Shown: positions 1-8,093 of the stretch, piece by piece | Layout of the letters: the number at the start of each line of letters is the position of its first letter | Position numbering within the stretch: position 1 is the first letter of the stretch | Origin: Anabaena sp. WA102 | GTDB lineage: Bacteria; Cyanobacteriota; Cyanobacteriia; Cyanobacteriales; Nostocaceae | Direction: 5' to 3' | Assembly (NCBI RefSeq): GCF_001277295.1 | Contig: NZ_CP011456.1 | Span: forward strand, 5,336,001-5,400,000 | DNA length: 64,000 bases | Translations under genes and position numbers: made by a program | Notes under the pieces: generated by a model | What the model was told of the DNA's origin: nothing | What the model saw: only the letters and a program-made list of their open reading frames with translations | Database searches by the model: none

Positions 1-48
1 CAATATACTTTTCATAATTTACTGGCAATTTTAATATAAAATTGCTTG

Positions 49-291
49 ATGCAAACAGCAGAACCAGTTACCAATTTTGAAAATGCTTTAACTTATCCCG
101 CATTTACACAACTCATTGCTCTTTGAACTCCTTAAGAGAACGCGATTGGGAAGCTTTAACTTTTAACTTCACTATTTGATAGAGACGATAGCGATGAAAT
201 TGAAGACGAGATTAAAAGCAAATTGGTTTGGTTAGTACCCGAACCCTGTTGGGAGGATAATCCTTTTGAGTTCTTGCGTGAATTTTTATAA
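49..291 (+). pseudogene. Degenerate small ORF remnant
   Basis: An ATG at 49 opens 25 codons (start MQTAEPVTNFENAL) and stops at about 126. Further on, from about 187 to 291, another stretch reads openly and ends with acidic and aromatic residues (PCWEDNPFEFLREF, then stop). The two pieces look like the ends of one small gene broken by stops or frameshifts. I do not recognise the family. The rest of the first 417 bases holds nothing else I can support. Confidence 0.3.
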
Positions 292-417
292 AAATTCAAA
301 ACAGAGAAGATACATATCTTAACTTTCTTCATTCTCTTTTAGTTCATATAATCTATGACTTTGTTGTAGTCTTGTGAATGAACTACTCTAAGTGCAGATG
401 ATGCGACCGAGGGGGAG

Positions 418-1893
418 ATGGTAAGATTTGATTTTAGTCGGTTGTGTGTGCTTATTGTCTTAATTTGTGGTTTATTGGCTGGTTGTAGTGGAAATTATCG
501 CGGAAATTACATTCTCCGAGTAGCTACTGAACCAGCATTTCCGCCTTTTGAGTTTCAAAGTAAAGGTGGAGAGTTAGCAGGGTTTTCAATTGATTTAATG
601 AGAGCAATAGCGACTGCTGCTAATTTTCGGGTAGAATTTCAGAGTATACCTTTTGATGGCATTATTCCCGCACTGCAAGCTAAAACTATAGATGGGGCGA
701 TTAGTTCCATTACTATTACCCCAGAGAGGGCGAAGACAGTGGCTTTTTCTCGTCCCTATTTTAAAGCAGGTTTGGCCATAGCTATTCGTGCAGATAATCA
801 AAATATTACAGGCTTTGACAGTCTCCAAAATAAAAAAATTGCTGTTCAAATTGGCACAACCGGCGCAGAAAAGGCTAAAAGTGTGATTGGGGCGGAAGTT
901 CGCAGTTTTGACTCTGCACCATTAGCCCTCCAAGAATTACAAAATGGCAATGTAGATGCAGTTATTAATGATGCACCTGTAACTTTATATGCTATTAATA
1001 CAGGTAATTTGCAAGGAATCAAAGTTATAGAACAATTACTAACTGAGGAATTTTATGGAATTGCAACTGCTAAAAATTCTCCTTATTTATCTTTAATTAA
1101 TCAAGGTTTAACAAAGGTATTACAAAACGGTAACTATGAGCAAATTTACCAAAAATGGTTTAAATCTACACCGCCAATATTACCAGAAACATTACCATTC
1201 ATAAAAAACAACACAACTAGATTAAATTCTTTTATTGTATTTTGGCAATCTTTGCCAACTTTATTAACGGGTGTATTGGTAACATTACAATTAGCATTTA
1301 TATCAGGTTTATGTGGTTTAACTAGCGGTTCTCTAATTGGGATAATTCGGCTTTCTCATATTAAACCTTTGCGGTTTTTAGCCAGGGCTTATATAGATTT
1401 TTTCCGAGGAACGCCGTTATTGGTACAGATATTTATGATTTACTTTGGCTTACCAGCAATTTCTCAAGAGATGGGTTTTACTTTGACTTTAAATCGTCTT
1501 GCGGCTGGAGTAATTGCGTTAAGTTTAAATAGTGCAGCTTATATTGCGGAAATTGTGCGTGGAGGAATTCAATCTATTGAAATTGGACAATCAGAAGCAG
1601 CCAAATCACTCGGTTTAAATTCTGTGCAAACTATGACTTATGTGATTTTTCCTCAAGCATTACGCCGCATGATACCACCTTTAGGTAATGAGTTTATTAG
1701 TTTATTGAAAGATACTAGTTTAGTTGCTGTAATTGGGTTTGAGGAATTATTTAGAAAAGGACAATTAATTGTTTCAGAAAATTATCGCGCTTTTGAAGTT
1801 TATGCGGCTGTGGCTGTAATTTATTTGTGTTTAACTCTGATTTCTTCCCAACTTTTTAGCCGATTAGAAATATGGATGAATCCAAGTAAGTAG
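418..1893 (+). CDS. Amino-acid ABC transporter, fused binding protein and permease
   Basis: 491 aa. The N-terminus is a lipoprotein signal peptide with lipobox LLAGC near residues 19-23. Residues about 30-255 form a periplasmic solute-binding domain of the polar amino-acid family (ATEPAFPPFEF at its start). Residues about 275-490 form a membrane permease with the EAA loop (SEAAKSLGLNSVQ). Binding protein and permease fused in one chain resembles BgtB of Synechocystis (basic amino acids and glutamine), but no ATPase partner is adjacent, so I give no symbol. The ATG at 418 has a strong GGGGGAG ribosome-binding site. The TAG stop lies inside the left end of a MITE starting at 1889, so the last residues may have been altered by that insertion. 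Confidence 0.85.
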   Translation: MVRFDFSRLCVLIVLICGLLAGCSGNYRGNYILRVATEPAFPPFEFQSKGGELAGFSIDLMRAIATAANFRVEFQSIPFDGIIPALQAKTIDGAISSITITPERAKTVAFSRPYFKAGLAIAIRADNQNITGFDSLQNKKIAVQIGTTGAEKAKSVIGAEVRSFDSAPLALQELQNGNVDAVINDAPVTLYAINTGNLQGIKVIEQLLTEEFYGIATAKNSPYLSLINQGLTKVLQNGNYEQIYQKWFKSTPPILPETLPFIKNNTTRLNSFIVFWQSLPTLLTGVLVTLQLAFISGLCGLTSGSLIGIIRLSHIKPLRFLARAYIDFFRGTPLLVQIFMIYFGLPAISQEMGFTLTLNRLAAGVIALSLNSAAYIAEIVRGGIQSIEIGQSEAAKSLGLNSVQTMTYVIFPQALRRMIPPLGNEFISLLKDTSLVAVIGFEELFRKGQLIVSENYRAFEVYAAVAVIYLCLTLISSQLFSRLEIWMNPSK

Positions 1894-2148
1894 CTTGGCG
1901 TTAAAAATTCTCACTATAGCAAGGCAATAGTAAAGAAGTTTTCAGCGATTTTACCAGCAATTCTCATTTTAAGGTTTCATGACATTTAAACCCTTAAATT
2001 CATAGGGTTTTACAATTCTTAACAAATCCGGGGATAGCGAAGCGCTGCTGCAAGCAGTTCGCCGAAATGGCGCAAACTCGTTTCAAAATGAGAATTGCTG
2101 CGATTTTACGTTTCTTTACACAGTTTGGTTTTATTGTATTAACCTACT
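1889..2148. mobile_element. MITE family 1, copy A (contains a nested element)
   Basis: The ends are inverted (AGTAGCTTGGCG and ATTAACCTACT) and flanked by TA at 1887-1888 and 2149-2150. The interior matches copies at 14207-14521 and 46393-46511 (AAGGCAA..., CGATTTTAC..., then TTTGGTTTTATTGT). TA flanks suggest mobilisation by a Tc1/mariner-IS630 type transposase, which is not in this window. Another element is inserted at 1955-2100. Confidence 0.7.
1955..2100. mobile_element. 146-bp nested MITE with 16-bp perfect terminal repeats and 9-bp target duplication
   Basis: The left end CAGCAATTCTCATTTT (1955-1970) is the exact reverse complement of 2085-2100. The flanks are identical 9-mers, CGATTTTAC at 1946-1954 and 2101-2109. 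Removing the element and one 9-mer restores the family 1 sequence seen at 14207-14521 and 46393-46511. The 9-bp duplication points to a different transposase class from the TA-flanked host element. Confidence 0.75.
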
Positions 2149-2193
2149 TATACACTTGAGGGTAGAGTCAATCCAAAATCGAGTGACATTCCA

Positions 2194-2775
2194 CTAATCT
2201 CTAATTTGTCTTTTTATTTTCCGATAATCCCAAGGGTCAACAAATTTTTTATCACTCCAAACCCCAATTTTTTGCTGTTGCGCTTGTGCTTCGGCTTGTT
2301 GTACTATGTCCTTGCTCGGACATTTACTTAAATAAGAACGATATACTTTAGCCAATCCTTCTCTTAGCAAAACTTGCTGTAAAAAAGTGCCATCTTTTAA
2401 ACGCACCTCTGCAATTTTTCTGCCATAGCTATCGCTGTCTGTGATATTTAACTGTACACGATTATCTGTTTGCTTGATCAGTTCCTCTATCCGTATTTTT
2501 GCTTTCATCCCCCAAACAAACTGACTTACATCTTTAGTAATTTTACTCTTTTTTTCTTTCTGAGAATGGGGTATTTCTGGAGCATCAATACAAGCAAACC
2601 GCACTGTGAACTTTTGACCATCAGCATTTTTCAACACTAATGTGTCACCATCACTGACTCTCTCAACCAGATTACCTTGAGGGGCAAACAAGTTATCGCA
2701 CGCCATTAAACTCAAGGCAATGGTAGCTGTACCCAGCCAAATTAACCCTTGTTTTACAAATTTATTCATCTTCAT
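2194..2775 (-). CDS. Secreted thermonuclease-family (SNase-like) lipoprotein
   Basis: About 193 aa from the ATG at 2775. An upstream in-frame GTG at 2796 would add seven residues, but the sequence from MKMNKF looks like a normal lipoprotein signal peptide with lipobox SLMAC. The nuclease fold follows: VSDGDTLVL, then RFACIDAPEIPHS with the metal-binding Asp, and DSYGRKIAEV with the second conserved Arg. SNase-family enzymes cut DNA and RNA using calcium. The lipobox places it outside the cytoplasm, probably for nucleic-acid scavenging or turnover, which is inference. It stands alone between a MITE and a divergent small gene. Confidence 0.8.
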   Translation of the reverse strand: MKMNKFVKQGLIWLGTATIALSLMACDNLFAPQGNLVERVSDGDTLVLKNADGQKFTVRFACIDAPEIPHSQKEKKSKITKDVSQFVWGMKAKIRIEELIKQTDNRVQLNITDSDSYGRKIAEVRLKDGTFLQQVLLREGLAKVYRSYLSKCPSKDIVQQAEAQAQQQKIGVWSDKKFVDPWDYRKIKRQIRD

Positions 2776-2834
2776 ACAGAAGGTTGGATTAGTCACTGCA
2801 ACTCATCATTACATACATCAATCATGATTCTCTT

Positions 2835-3059
2835 ATGAAGATTATGAAGCCTATTAAAGACTCTCAAAGCAATTCTGTTGATCAAGATATTGAGGAATTC
2901 CTCAATCAGTTAGAAGATATTGTTCTAAATCATTCCATATCAGATACAAGTAATTCTACAAACCAAGAAAGCAGTGAGAATACTCATACTTTTGATCTAG
3001 CCGCTTGGGAAGATGCAATTGCTGATATTGAACAGTATTTAGAGCAAAAAAACAAATAG
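2835..3059 (+). CDS. Small acidic hypothetical protein
   Basis: 74 aa, strongly acidic, rich in Asp, Glu, Ser and Asn, with no membrane segment or signal peptide. It starts 59 bp from the divergent nuclease gene. A second ATG three codons in (2844) is an alternative start, and neither has a clear Shine-Dalgarno. The C-terminus (AAWEDAIADIEQYLEQ) could form an amphipathic helix. I do not recognise a family; the ORF may be real because of its length and cyanobacterial-like codon use. Confidence 0.45.
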   Translation: MKIMKPIKDSQSNSVDQDIEEFLNQLEDIVLNHSISDTSNSTNQESSENTHTFDLAAWEDAIADIEQYLEQKNK

Positions 3060-3156
3060 GAATCAGGACTCAGGAGGAAGAAATAATATTAAATCTGGAA
3101 AAGTAACCGATAAATGAACGGTTTCAAAGCTGATTTCTTACACCTAATTCACCTTT

Positions 3157-3975
3157 TCAACCCGAAAACTCTTGATTTACTAAGGTTTTCGGCTTATCCA
3201 GCATTTTCTGCCTTTGAGCTTCATATAACATTAAAGCAGCAGTGATCCCTACATTCAAAGATTCTACTCCAGGACTGAGGGGAATTTTCACCTGGATATC
3301 CGCTAATGCGGCTAAATCCGCTGATAATCCTGCCCCTTCGTTACCCAATAATATTAAACTAGGTTTACGCCAATCTACTTGCCAATAGGTTGAATCGGCA
3401 TTAGGTAAGGTAGCTATTACTTGCATTCCTGCTTGCTGACTTTGCCGAACTGTGGTTTTCAAATCTGCACTTACAGCCATGTTTAAGCGAAACCATTGTC
3501 CAGCAGAAGCTCGTAAAACCTTGGGATTATCTAAATCTACACTATCTTCACTTAACCACAAACCTGATGCACCTGCGGCTGCGGCTGTGCGAATCATAGT
3601 TCCTAAGTTACCAGGATCTTGGACAGTTTCTAAGGCCAGAACTAAGCCAGTGAAAGGAATTTGTCTTGGTTGTGCCTCTCGTTGAGCGATAGCTACTATA
3701 CCATCAGGATTGACAGTTGTAGCCATTGCTGCTAGAACTTCTGGACTGACAATTTCCACCCGATAGCACTGACTACAAATCACTTCCCATAGTTGGTAAT
3801 GTGTATCATGCCATTGCGAAGTACAACATACCGCATCTAAGGGATAGGAAACCGCACAAGCTTCCTCCAGCAAATGCGTTCCTTCCAATAAAAATAGTTG
3901 TTGCTTATTTCTCTCCTTTGTGGAGTGCAACTTGCGGATTTGTTTAACTAAAGAATTTTGTAAACTTGTGATCAC
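3157..3975 (-). CDS. TrmH/SpoU-family RNA 2'-O-methyltransferase
   Basis: 272 aa from a GTG at 3975. The N-terminal third is a SpoU substrate-binding domain. The C-terminal SPOUT (knotted) domain carries the three family motifs: DPGNLGTMIRTAAAAGASG (motif 1, with Asn and Arg), LILLGNEGAGLS (motif 2) and IPLSPGVESLNVGITAALML (motif 3). Members transfer methyl from SAM to ribose 2'-OH in rRNA or tRNA. The target (23S rRNA, as in RlmB, or tRNA) cannot be read from the sequence. No operon partner is evident. Confidence 0.85.
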   Translation of the reverse strand: MITSLQNSLVKQIRKLHSTKERNKQQLFLLEGTHLLEEACAVSYPLDAVCCTSQWHDTHYQLWEVICSQCYRVEIVSPEVLAAMATTVNPDGIVAIAQREAQPRQIPFTGLVLALETVQDPGNLGTMIRTAAAAGASGLWLSEDSVDLDNPKVLRASAGQWFRLNMAVSADLKTTVRQSQQAGMQVIATLPNADSTYWQVDWRKPSLILLGNEGAGLSADLAALADIQVKIPLSPGVESLNVGITAALMLYEAQRQKMLDKPKTLVNQEFSG

Positions 3976-4022
3976 AATCTTAGATTTTAAATTTCGGATT
4001 TGAGATTAATCCAAAATTGATA

Positions 4023-4055
4023 TGCGGAACCCCGGACTTGAACCCGTTCGTTAAT
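4023..4055 (-). pseudogene. tRNA 3'-end remnant
   Basis: On the minus strand the sequence GGGTTCAAGTCC then GGGGTTCCGCA looks like the T-loop and 3' acceptor half of a tRNA. The T-stem pairs poorly, no matching 5' acceptor strand or anticodon arm lies upstream, and no CCA follows. I read it as a fragment, perhaps an old integration-site scar beside the pterin synthase gene. A chance resemblance is possible. Confidence 0.3.
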
Positions 4056-4214
4056 CTCAACCTCTGATTATAGCGTTACTTGTATTTACTCAACTGCCAA
4101 GTATTTTCGGAAAATTGAGCAACCGGAAAATTCAGCGATCGCTAGGTAACAAATTGGTTTATGCTGTAAATAGTCAAAGTTTAAGAAATATTAAATTCTC
4201 TTCCCAGTATACTC

Positions 4215-5483
4215 ATGCAATGTATTGTTAATCGCCGCGATCAGTTTTCAGCAGTTGGTCGGTATTGGTTCCCCGAACTGAGTGAAATCGAGAATTTAGA
4301 AAAATTTGGTGCTTACTCGAAATTTCCTGGACATGGACATAACTATGTCTTGTTCATCTCTATGATTGGGGAATTAGATGAGTATGGGATGGTACTAAAT
4401 CTGTCCGATGTGAAGCACGTCATCAAAGAGGAAGTTACCGGTCAACTAGATTTTTCCTATCTCAATGATGTGTGGACAGAATTTCAACAAACTCTCCCCA
4501 CGACGGAAAATATGGCGCGAGTGATTTGGGAACGGTTAGCACCCCATTTACCTTTGGTGCGCGTCCAGTTATTTGAACATCCTCAACTTTGGGCAGATTA
4601 TCAGGGAGAGGGAAAACAAGCTAATTTAACTATCAGAACTCATTTTAGTGCTGCTCACCGCCTAGCGCCCAACCTCAGTGCTGATAAATATGGTAGATGT
4701 ACTCAGACTCACGGACATAATTATCATCTAGAGATGACTGTGGCAGGGGAAATAGACTCCCGTACGGGCATGATTGTGGATGTAGCTGCTTTAAATCGAG
4801 TGGTGGAAGATTATGTGGTGAAAATATTTGATCACTCTTGTGTAAATGAGGATATTCCTTATTTTGCCGATATTGTCCCCACGACAGAGAATATTTCCCG
4901 TTACATTCATGGTCTTTTAGAATCGCCCATTGATGGATTAGGGGTGAAGCTATCCAACGTTAAACTGTTTGAAAGTCATCAACTGTGGGCAAATTATTCG
5001 GGTCAGGATATGGAGGGGTATTTGAGTATTAGCACTCATTTTAGCTCTGCTCATAGATTGGCACACCCTGATTTAAGTTTGGCCAAAAACACGGAAATTT
5101 ATGGTAAATGCGCCCGTGTAAATGGACATGGACATAATTATCAATTGGAAGTAACTATAAAAGGGGAAATTGACTCCTCTACGGGGATGGTTATTGATTT
5201 AGGGGCTTTAAATCAGATAATTACAGATTACGTGATTGAGCCATTTGATCATACTTTCTTAAATAAGGATGTTGCTTTCTTTAATCAAGTTGTGCCGACT
5301 GCGGAAAATATTGCTCTTTATATTAGTAATACTTTGCGATCGCCTATTCAAGAGTTAGGTGCAACTCTTTACAAAGTTAAACTGGTGGAAAGTCCCAATA
5401 ACGCTTGCGAAATCTATGCGGCTGATTCTGAATCAATATCTGTTAATGCAGCAGTAAGTCAACCAGTATTGGCAATAGTTTAA
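4215..5483 (+). CDS. Three-domain 6-pyruvoyl/6-carboxy-tetrahydropterin synthase (PTPS/QueD family)
   Basis: 422 aa with three tandem PTPS domains, about residues 1-130, 138-265 and 270-400; normal PTPS/QueD proteins have one domain of about 120-150 aa. Domain 2 has zinc ligands H148, H166 and H168 and C162 in a CxxxHGH spacing typical of QueD. Domain 3 has H280, H305 and H307 and C299 in a CxxxxxHGH spacing typical of classical PTPS. Domain 1 keeps HGHNY (H40, H42) but has lost the first His (SAVGRYW) and the Cys, so it is probably inactive. Products would feed queuosine/7-deazaguanine or pterin synthesis. Domains 2 and 3 are similar enough to suggest internal duplication. Confidence 0.85.
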   Translation: MQCIVNRRDQFSAVGRYWFPELSEIENLEKFGAYSKFPGHGHNYVLFISMIGELDEYGMVLNLSDVKHVIKEEVTGQLDFSYLNDVWTEFQQTLPTTENMARVIWERLAPHLPLVRVQLFEHPQLWADYQGEGKQANLTIRTHFSAAHRLAPNLSADKYGRCTQTHGHNYHLEMTVAGEIDSRTGMIVDVAALNRVVEDYVVKIFDHSCVNEDIPYFADIVPTTENISRYIHGLLESPIDGLGVKLSNVKLFESHQLWANYSGQDMEGYLSISTHFSSAHRLAHPDLSLAKNTEIYGKCARVNGHGHNYQLEVTIKGEIDSSTGMVIDLGALNQIITDYVIEPFDHTFLNKDVAFFNQVVPTAENIALYISNTLRSPIQELGATLYKVKLVESPNNACEIYAADSESISVNAAVSQPVLAIV

Positions 5484-5493
5484 ACCTATCCAG

Positions 5494-5524
5494 ATCCCCG
5501 ACTTCTCAAAGAAGTCGGGGATCT
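5494..5524. terminator. 31-bp perfect hairpin, copy 1 of 3
   Basis: A 14-bp stem GATCCCCGACTTCT / AGAAGTCGGGGATC with a CAA loop lies 10 bp after the pterin synthase stop. The same hairpin recurs at 42195-42225 and 49108-49138. There is no clean T-tract, so it may be a REP-like palindromic repeat that also ends transcription. Confidence 0.6.
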
Positions 5525-5583
5525 ATATTCCTAACTCTTAAATATTTTCCAAAACAAACCTAGTAATAACCTTTTTTACCACT

Positions 5584-6963
5584 ATGGATTTATTTACCCC
5601 CATTGTCCCTAAAGAGAAGCAACATAATCACTTTCTCTATATGACCGAACCAGGATTTTGTGAACCAGAGATTGAGGTTATTAAAAGTTGGGCTAATGGA
5701 TTTATAGATCGCAATGGACAACTGGTACAAGAATTCCAAACAAAGTTTAATTCTGCATTTTGGGAGCTATATTTATTTGCCTGTTTAAAAGAACTCGGAT
5801 GTACCGTAGATACTTCACATGAAACTCCTGATTTTCTAGTAAGTTCATCCTATGGTGATTTCATTGCCGAAGCAGCAATAACAAGCCATCCTGAAGGATT
5901 TAGACCAGAATGGGAAAAAGATCATGAACTGTTAGAAAAAACAAAACATAAAGAAATACTAAGATTATCTGCAATTAGGCTTGAATTCTCTATAGATAAA
6001 AAGTCTAGAAAATATCGTACAAATTATTCTAAGCTTCCTCATGTTAAAAATAAACCATTTGTAATATGCGTTGCTCCCTTTGAACAACCCTTCTTTTTCT
6101 TGCAAGATTCTCTAGCAATTGTCAGAGTTCTTTACGGATATGAAGAAGTTCTTTCAAGAAGAGATACAGATGGAAATTTGACTATCATTGGAGATTCTTA
6201 TAACTATAGAGTTCAAAAGAAACCAGGTTTTAATGTAAATGTTGGATTATTTACTAATTCTAAATTAAAGCACGTAAGTGCAGTAATATTTAACAATAGA
6301 GCTACTTGGTGTAAGGTGCGTGCTTTAGCTAAGACTGATAAATATCCAGTAATATTTAGTGGCTCTAGAGCATTCCAATCAGATCAGCAAGTCGGACTGT
6401 ATCAATTTGTAGAAGAAAGTCCAAATTATAAAGAAACAATTGCTGATGGCTTACATATACTTATAAACCCTTTCGCTGAAAATCCTCTGGATCTAAAAAT
6501 TTTTGAAAATCGAGAAGTTGCCCTACATAATTATGATCCAAAAACAGGTAATTATCTATCTTATCTACCTAATAATTTCTTGCTTCAAAGAAGTTGTACC
6601 ACTATTACTTCCGCAGATCATTTGCAAGAATTCAAAAAATCGTTAAAAGAACAAAACTACAAAGAACTAGAGCCTGAAATTTGGGAAGAAGATGATTTAA
6701 TAGAGTTTGGTGGACAAATAGGACATATCCATAATAATCACATGGCACATTATAAAGGTTGGAGTGTCATAGTGTCTCTTGACTCAATTGATCAAGATTG
6801 GAGTTCTATAACAATTCAAAAGCTTTGTTATAGCATTTCAGAATTTCAGTTCGAGAATAGTAAAGGCAGTTATAATTCCATTCTTTTAGGAGAATTCTTC
6901 TCAACTAAAGAGGAAGCTTATATTGCTATGAAAAAGAAAATAGATGAATTTAAAACTACATAG
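5584..6963 (+). CDS. Hypothetical protein with possible PD-(D/E)xK nuclease-like region
   Basis: 459 aa, soluble, AT-rich codons, no signal peptide. I do not recognise the full-length family. Residues about 55-105 read like the core of a restriction-endonuclease fold: an acidic helix (FWELYLFACLKELG), then TPDFLV, a short loop, and FIAEAAIT. In this reading the usual catalytic Lys of (D/E)xK is replaced by Ala, so it would be a variant or inactive nuclease. The rest of the protein (Trp-rich, no repeats) is unassigned. It stands alone between the hairpin at 5494 and the toxin-antitoxin genes, so context only weakly supports a defence role. Confidence 0.55.
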   Translation: MDLFTPIVPKEKQHNHFLYMTEPGFCEPEIEVIKSWANGFIDRNGQLVQEFQTKFNSAFWELYLFACLKELGCTVDTSHETPDFLVSSSYGDFIAEAAITSHPEGFRPEWEKDHELLEKTKHKEILRLSAIRLEFSIDKKSRKYRTNYSKLPHVKNKPFVICVAPFEQPFFFLQDSLAIVRVLYGYEEVLSRRDTDGNLTIIGDSYNYRVQKKPGFNVNVGLFTNSKLKHVSAVIFNNRATWCKVRALAKTDKYPVIFSGSRAFQSDQQVGLYQFVEESPNYKETIADGLHILINPFAENPLDLKIFENREVALHNYDPKTGNYLSYLPNNFLLQRSCTTITSADHLQEFKKSLKEQNYKELEPEIWEEDDLIEFGGQIGHIHNNHMAHYKGWSVIVSLDSIDQDWSSITIQKLCYSISEFQFENSKGSYNSILLGEFFSTKEEAYIAMKKKIDEFKTT

Positions 6964-7108
6964 TGCATAATCAATGTCTACACCGACTTGTCACATCACC
7001 CATATTAATAACCTAACCTTTATACTAACCAGTAAAGGTTAAATAGTTCTAACTAAGTCTGCGCCCATCGCATCTCAGCCACAGGAAAAAAGTTGTGACA
7101 GAATGCTG

Positions 7109-7480
7109 TCAGTCATCTAATTTAAGCTTATTTGCTAATTTTTTATCTAACGTCACTAACTCAAGTCCATGATGCTTGGTAGTTGCAGCAATAATAGAAT
7201 CAGGCAATTTTGTTTTGTGAGTATATCTAAAGCTGATAGTCTCATTTTCAATTGCTGGTGTGATCGTTAAATATGTCATACGACTTAATAAAAATACAAC
7301 AGATTCTTTTTCTGTTGGTGTTATAGACGGAAAACTCAATAACTCCATACGAGTTATTGCACTATAAGCACATTCACCAATTTGAATTTGCTTGTCTTTT
7401 AATATCTCCAACACTATTGAATCGCGTTGCAGCAGACCAATCACTATATTTGTATCTAACAAATACTTAATCCCATTCAT
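7109..7480 (-). CDS. VapC-type PIN-domain toxin
   Basis: 123 aa, normal for VapC. The acidic residues of the PIN active site are visible: the first Asp in LLDTNIVIGLL, Glu in AITRMELL, Asp in LPDSIIAATTKHHG and the last Asp in LVTLDKKL. VapC toxins are magnesium-dependent ribonucleases. The gene overlaps its antitoxin by 14 bp, the usual arrangement for translational coupling. It appears intact. Confidence 0.85.
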   Translation of the reverse strand: MNGIKYLLDTNIVIGLLQRDSIVLEILKDKQIQIGECAYSAITRMELLSFPSITPTEKESVVFLLSRMTYLTITPAIENETISFRYTHKTKLPDSIIAATTKHHGLELVTLDKKLANKLKLDD

Positions 7481-7694
7481 CGCGTAATGCTCTTTGTAAC
7501 TTTAATGGATCTTGATTTTTAAAAGTTGGAAATTCAGGCAAATCATTAAGTAGATCAACTAATAATTGAGATGATTGTTTTTGTCGCTCCTCTAACAACA
7601 TTTTTTCGACTGCTTTCTGTACTAATAGCTGCATATCAGGCATTTCCAAAAGTTGATTACCCAACTCATCAGGTAACTCGATTTTAACTTGCAT
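7467..7694 (-). CDS. VapB-type antitoxin
   Basis: 75 aa, upstream of and overlapping the PIN toxin. The N-terminus (MQVKIELPDEL) is a short beta-strand plus helix as in DNA-binding antitoxins, and the C-terminus is acidic and aromatic (FKNQDPLKLQRALRDEWD), the kind of segment that blocks a PIN active site. It would neutralise the toxin and repress its own promoter. An AGGAGG-like ribosome-binding site (GGAGGATTTT on the minus strand) precedes the ATG. Confidence 0.75.
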   Translation of the reverse strand: MQVKIELPDELGNQLLEMPDMQLLVQKAVEKMLLEERQKQSSQLLVDLLNDLPEFPTFKNQDPLKLQRALRDEWD

Positions 7695-7726
7695 AAAATC
7701 CTCCTTTTCTTCCTATGTTATACTAC

Positions 7727-7834
7727 TTAAAAATAGCTGTTCCATTGGTTGCTGATTAAACCATTGACTAACTTGGGGTTGGGAGCTTTTTTAACAAACT
7801 CAGACATTACACAGGTATCAATTAGATAGGTCAT
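7727..7834 (-). pseudogene. Truncated PIN-domain toxin
   Basis: It starts at an ATG at 7834 that overlaps the stop of the upstream antitoxin (ATGA) and reads MTYLIDTCVMSEFVKKAPNP, a typical PIN N-terminus, but stops after 35 codons instead of about 130. The other PIN motifs are absent downstream, where the VapBC pair begins. So the toxin of this second pair has been cut down, leaving its antitoxin intact. Confidence 0.7.
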
Positions 7835-8061
7835 AGTTCAAAATTTCTGCCTGTGTCTTGATCACGTTCAAACAATGAGGCGATATCATCTTCGGCAAAT
7901 CCCTCATCTATAAAACGTAATCGCTCAAATAAAGGCAGTTCCTTTTTTTGTTGCTGCAAGTAGTTGGATAATATGTTGATGACTGCTTCCTGTGCATTTT
8001 CATAGTGACTGACTGCGATAATTTCATTAATTAATTCATCATCTATTGTGATCATGGTCAT
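7831..8061 (-). CDS. Orphaned antitoxin-like protein
   Basis: About 76 aa from the ATG at 8061, which has a GGAG site nine bases upstream; an ATG at 8085 would add eight residues. It begins MTMITIDDELINEIIAVSHYENAQ, a short DNA-binding antitoxin N-terminus, and ends in an acidic tail (FAEDDIASLFERDQDTG). It overlaps the broken PIN gene by four bases. With the toxin truncated it is an orphan antitoxin, possibly acting on related toxins elsewhere, which is inference. Confidence 0.65.
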   Translation of the reverse strand: MTMITIDDELINEIIAVSHYENAQEAVINILSNYLQQQKKELPLFERLRFIDEGFAEDDIASLFERDQDTGRNFEL

Positions 8062-8093
8062 TGTTTTATTCTCCGTTCTTTTCATAATGCTAA

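Noticed and set aside
4023..4055. Functional tRNA gene
   Set aside because: Only the T-loop and 3' acceptor half is present, with mispaired T-stem and no 5' half. It is kept as a remnant only.
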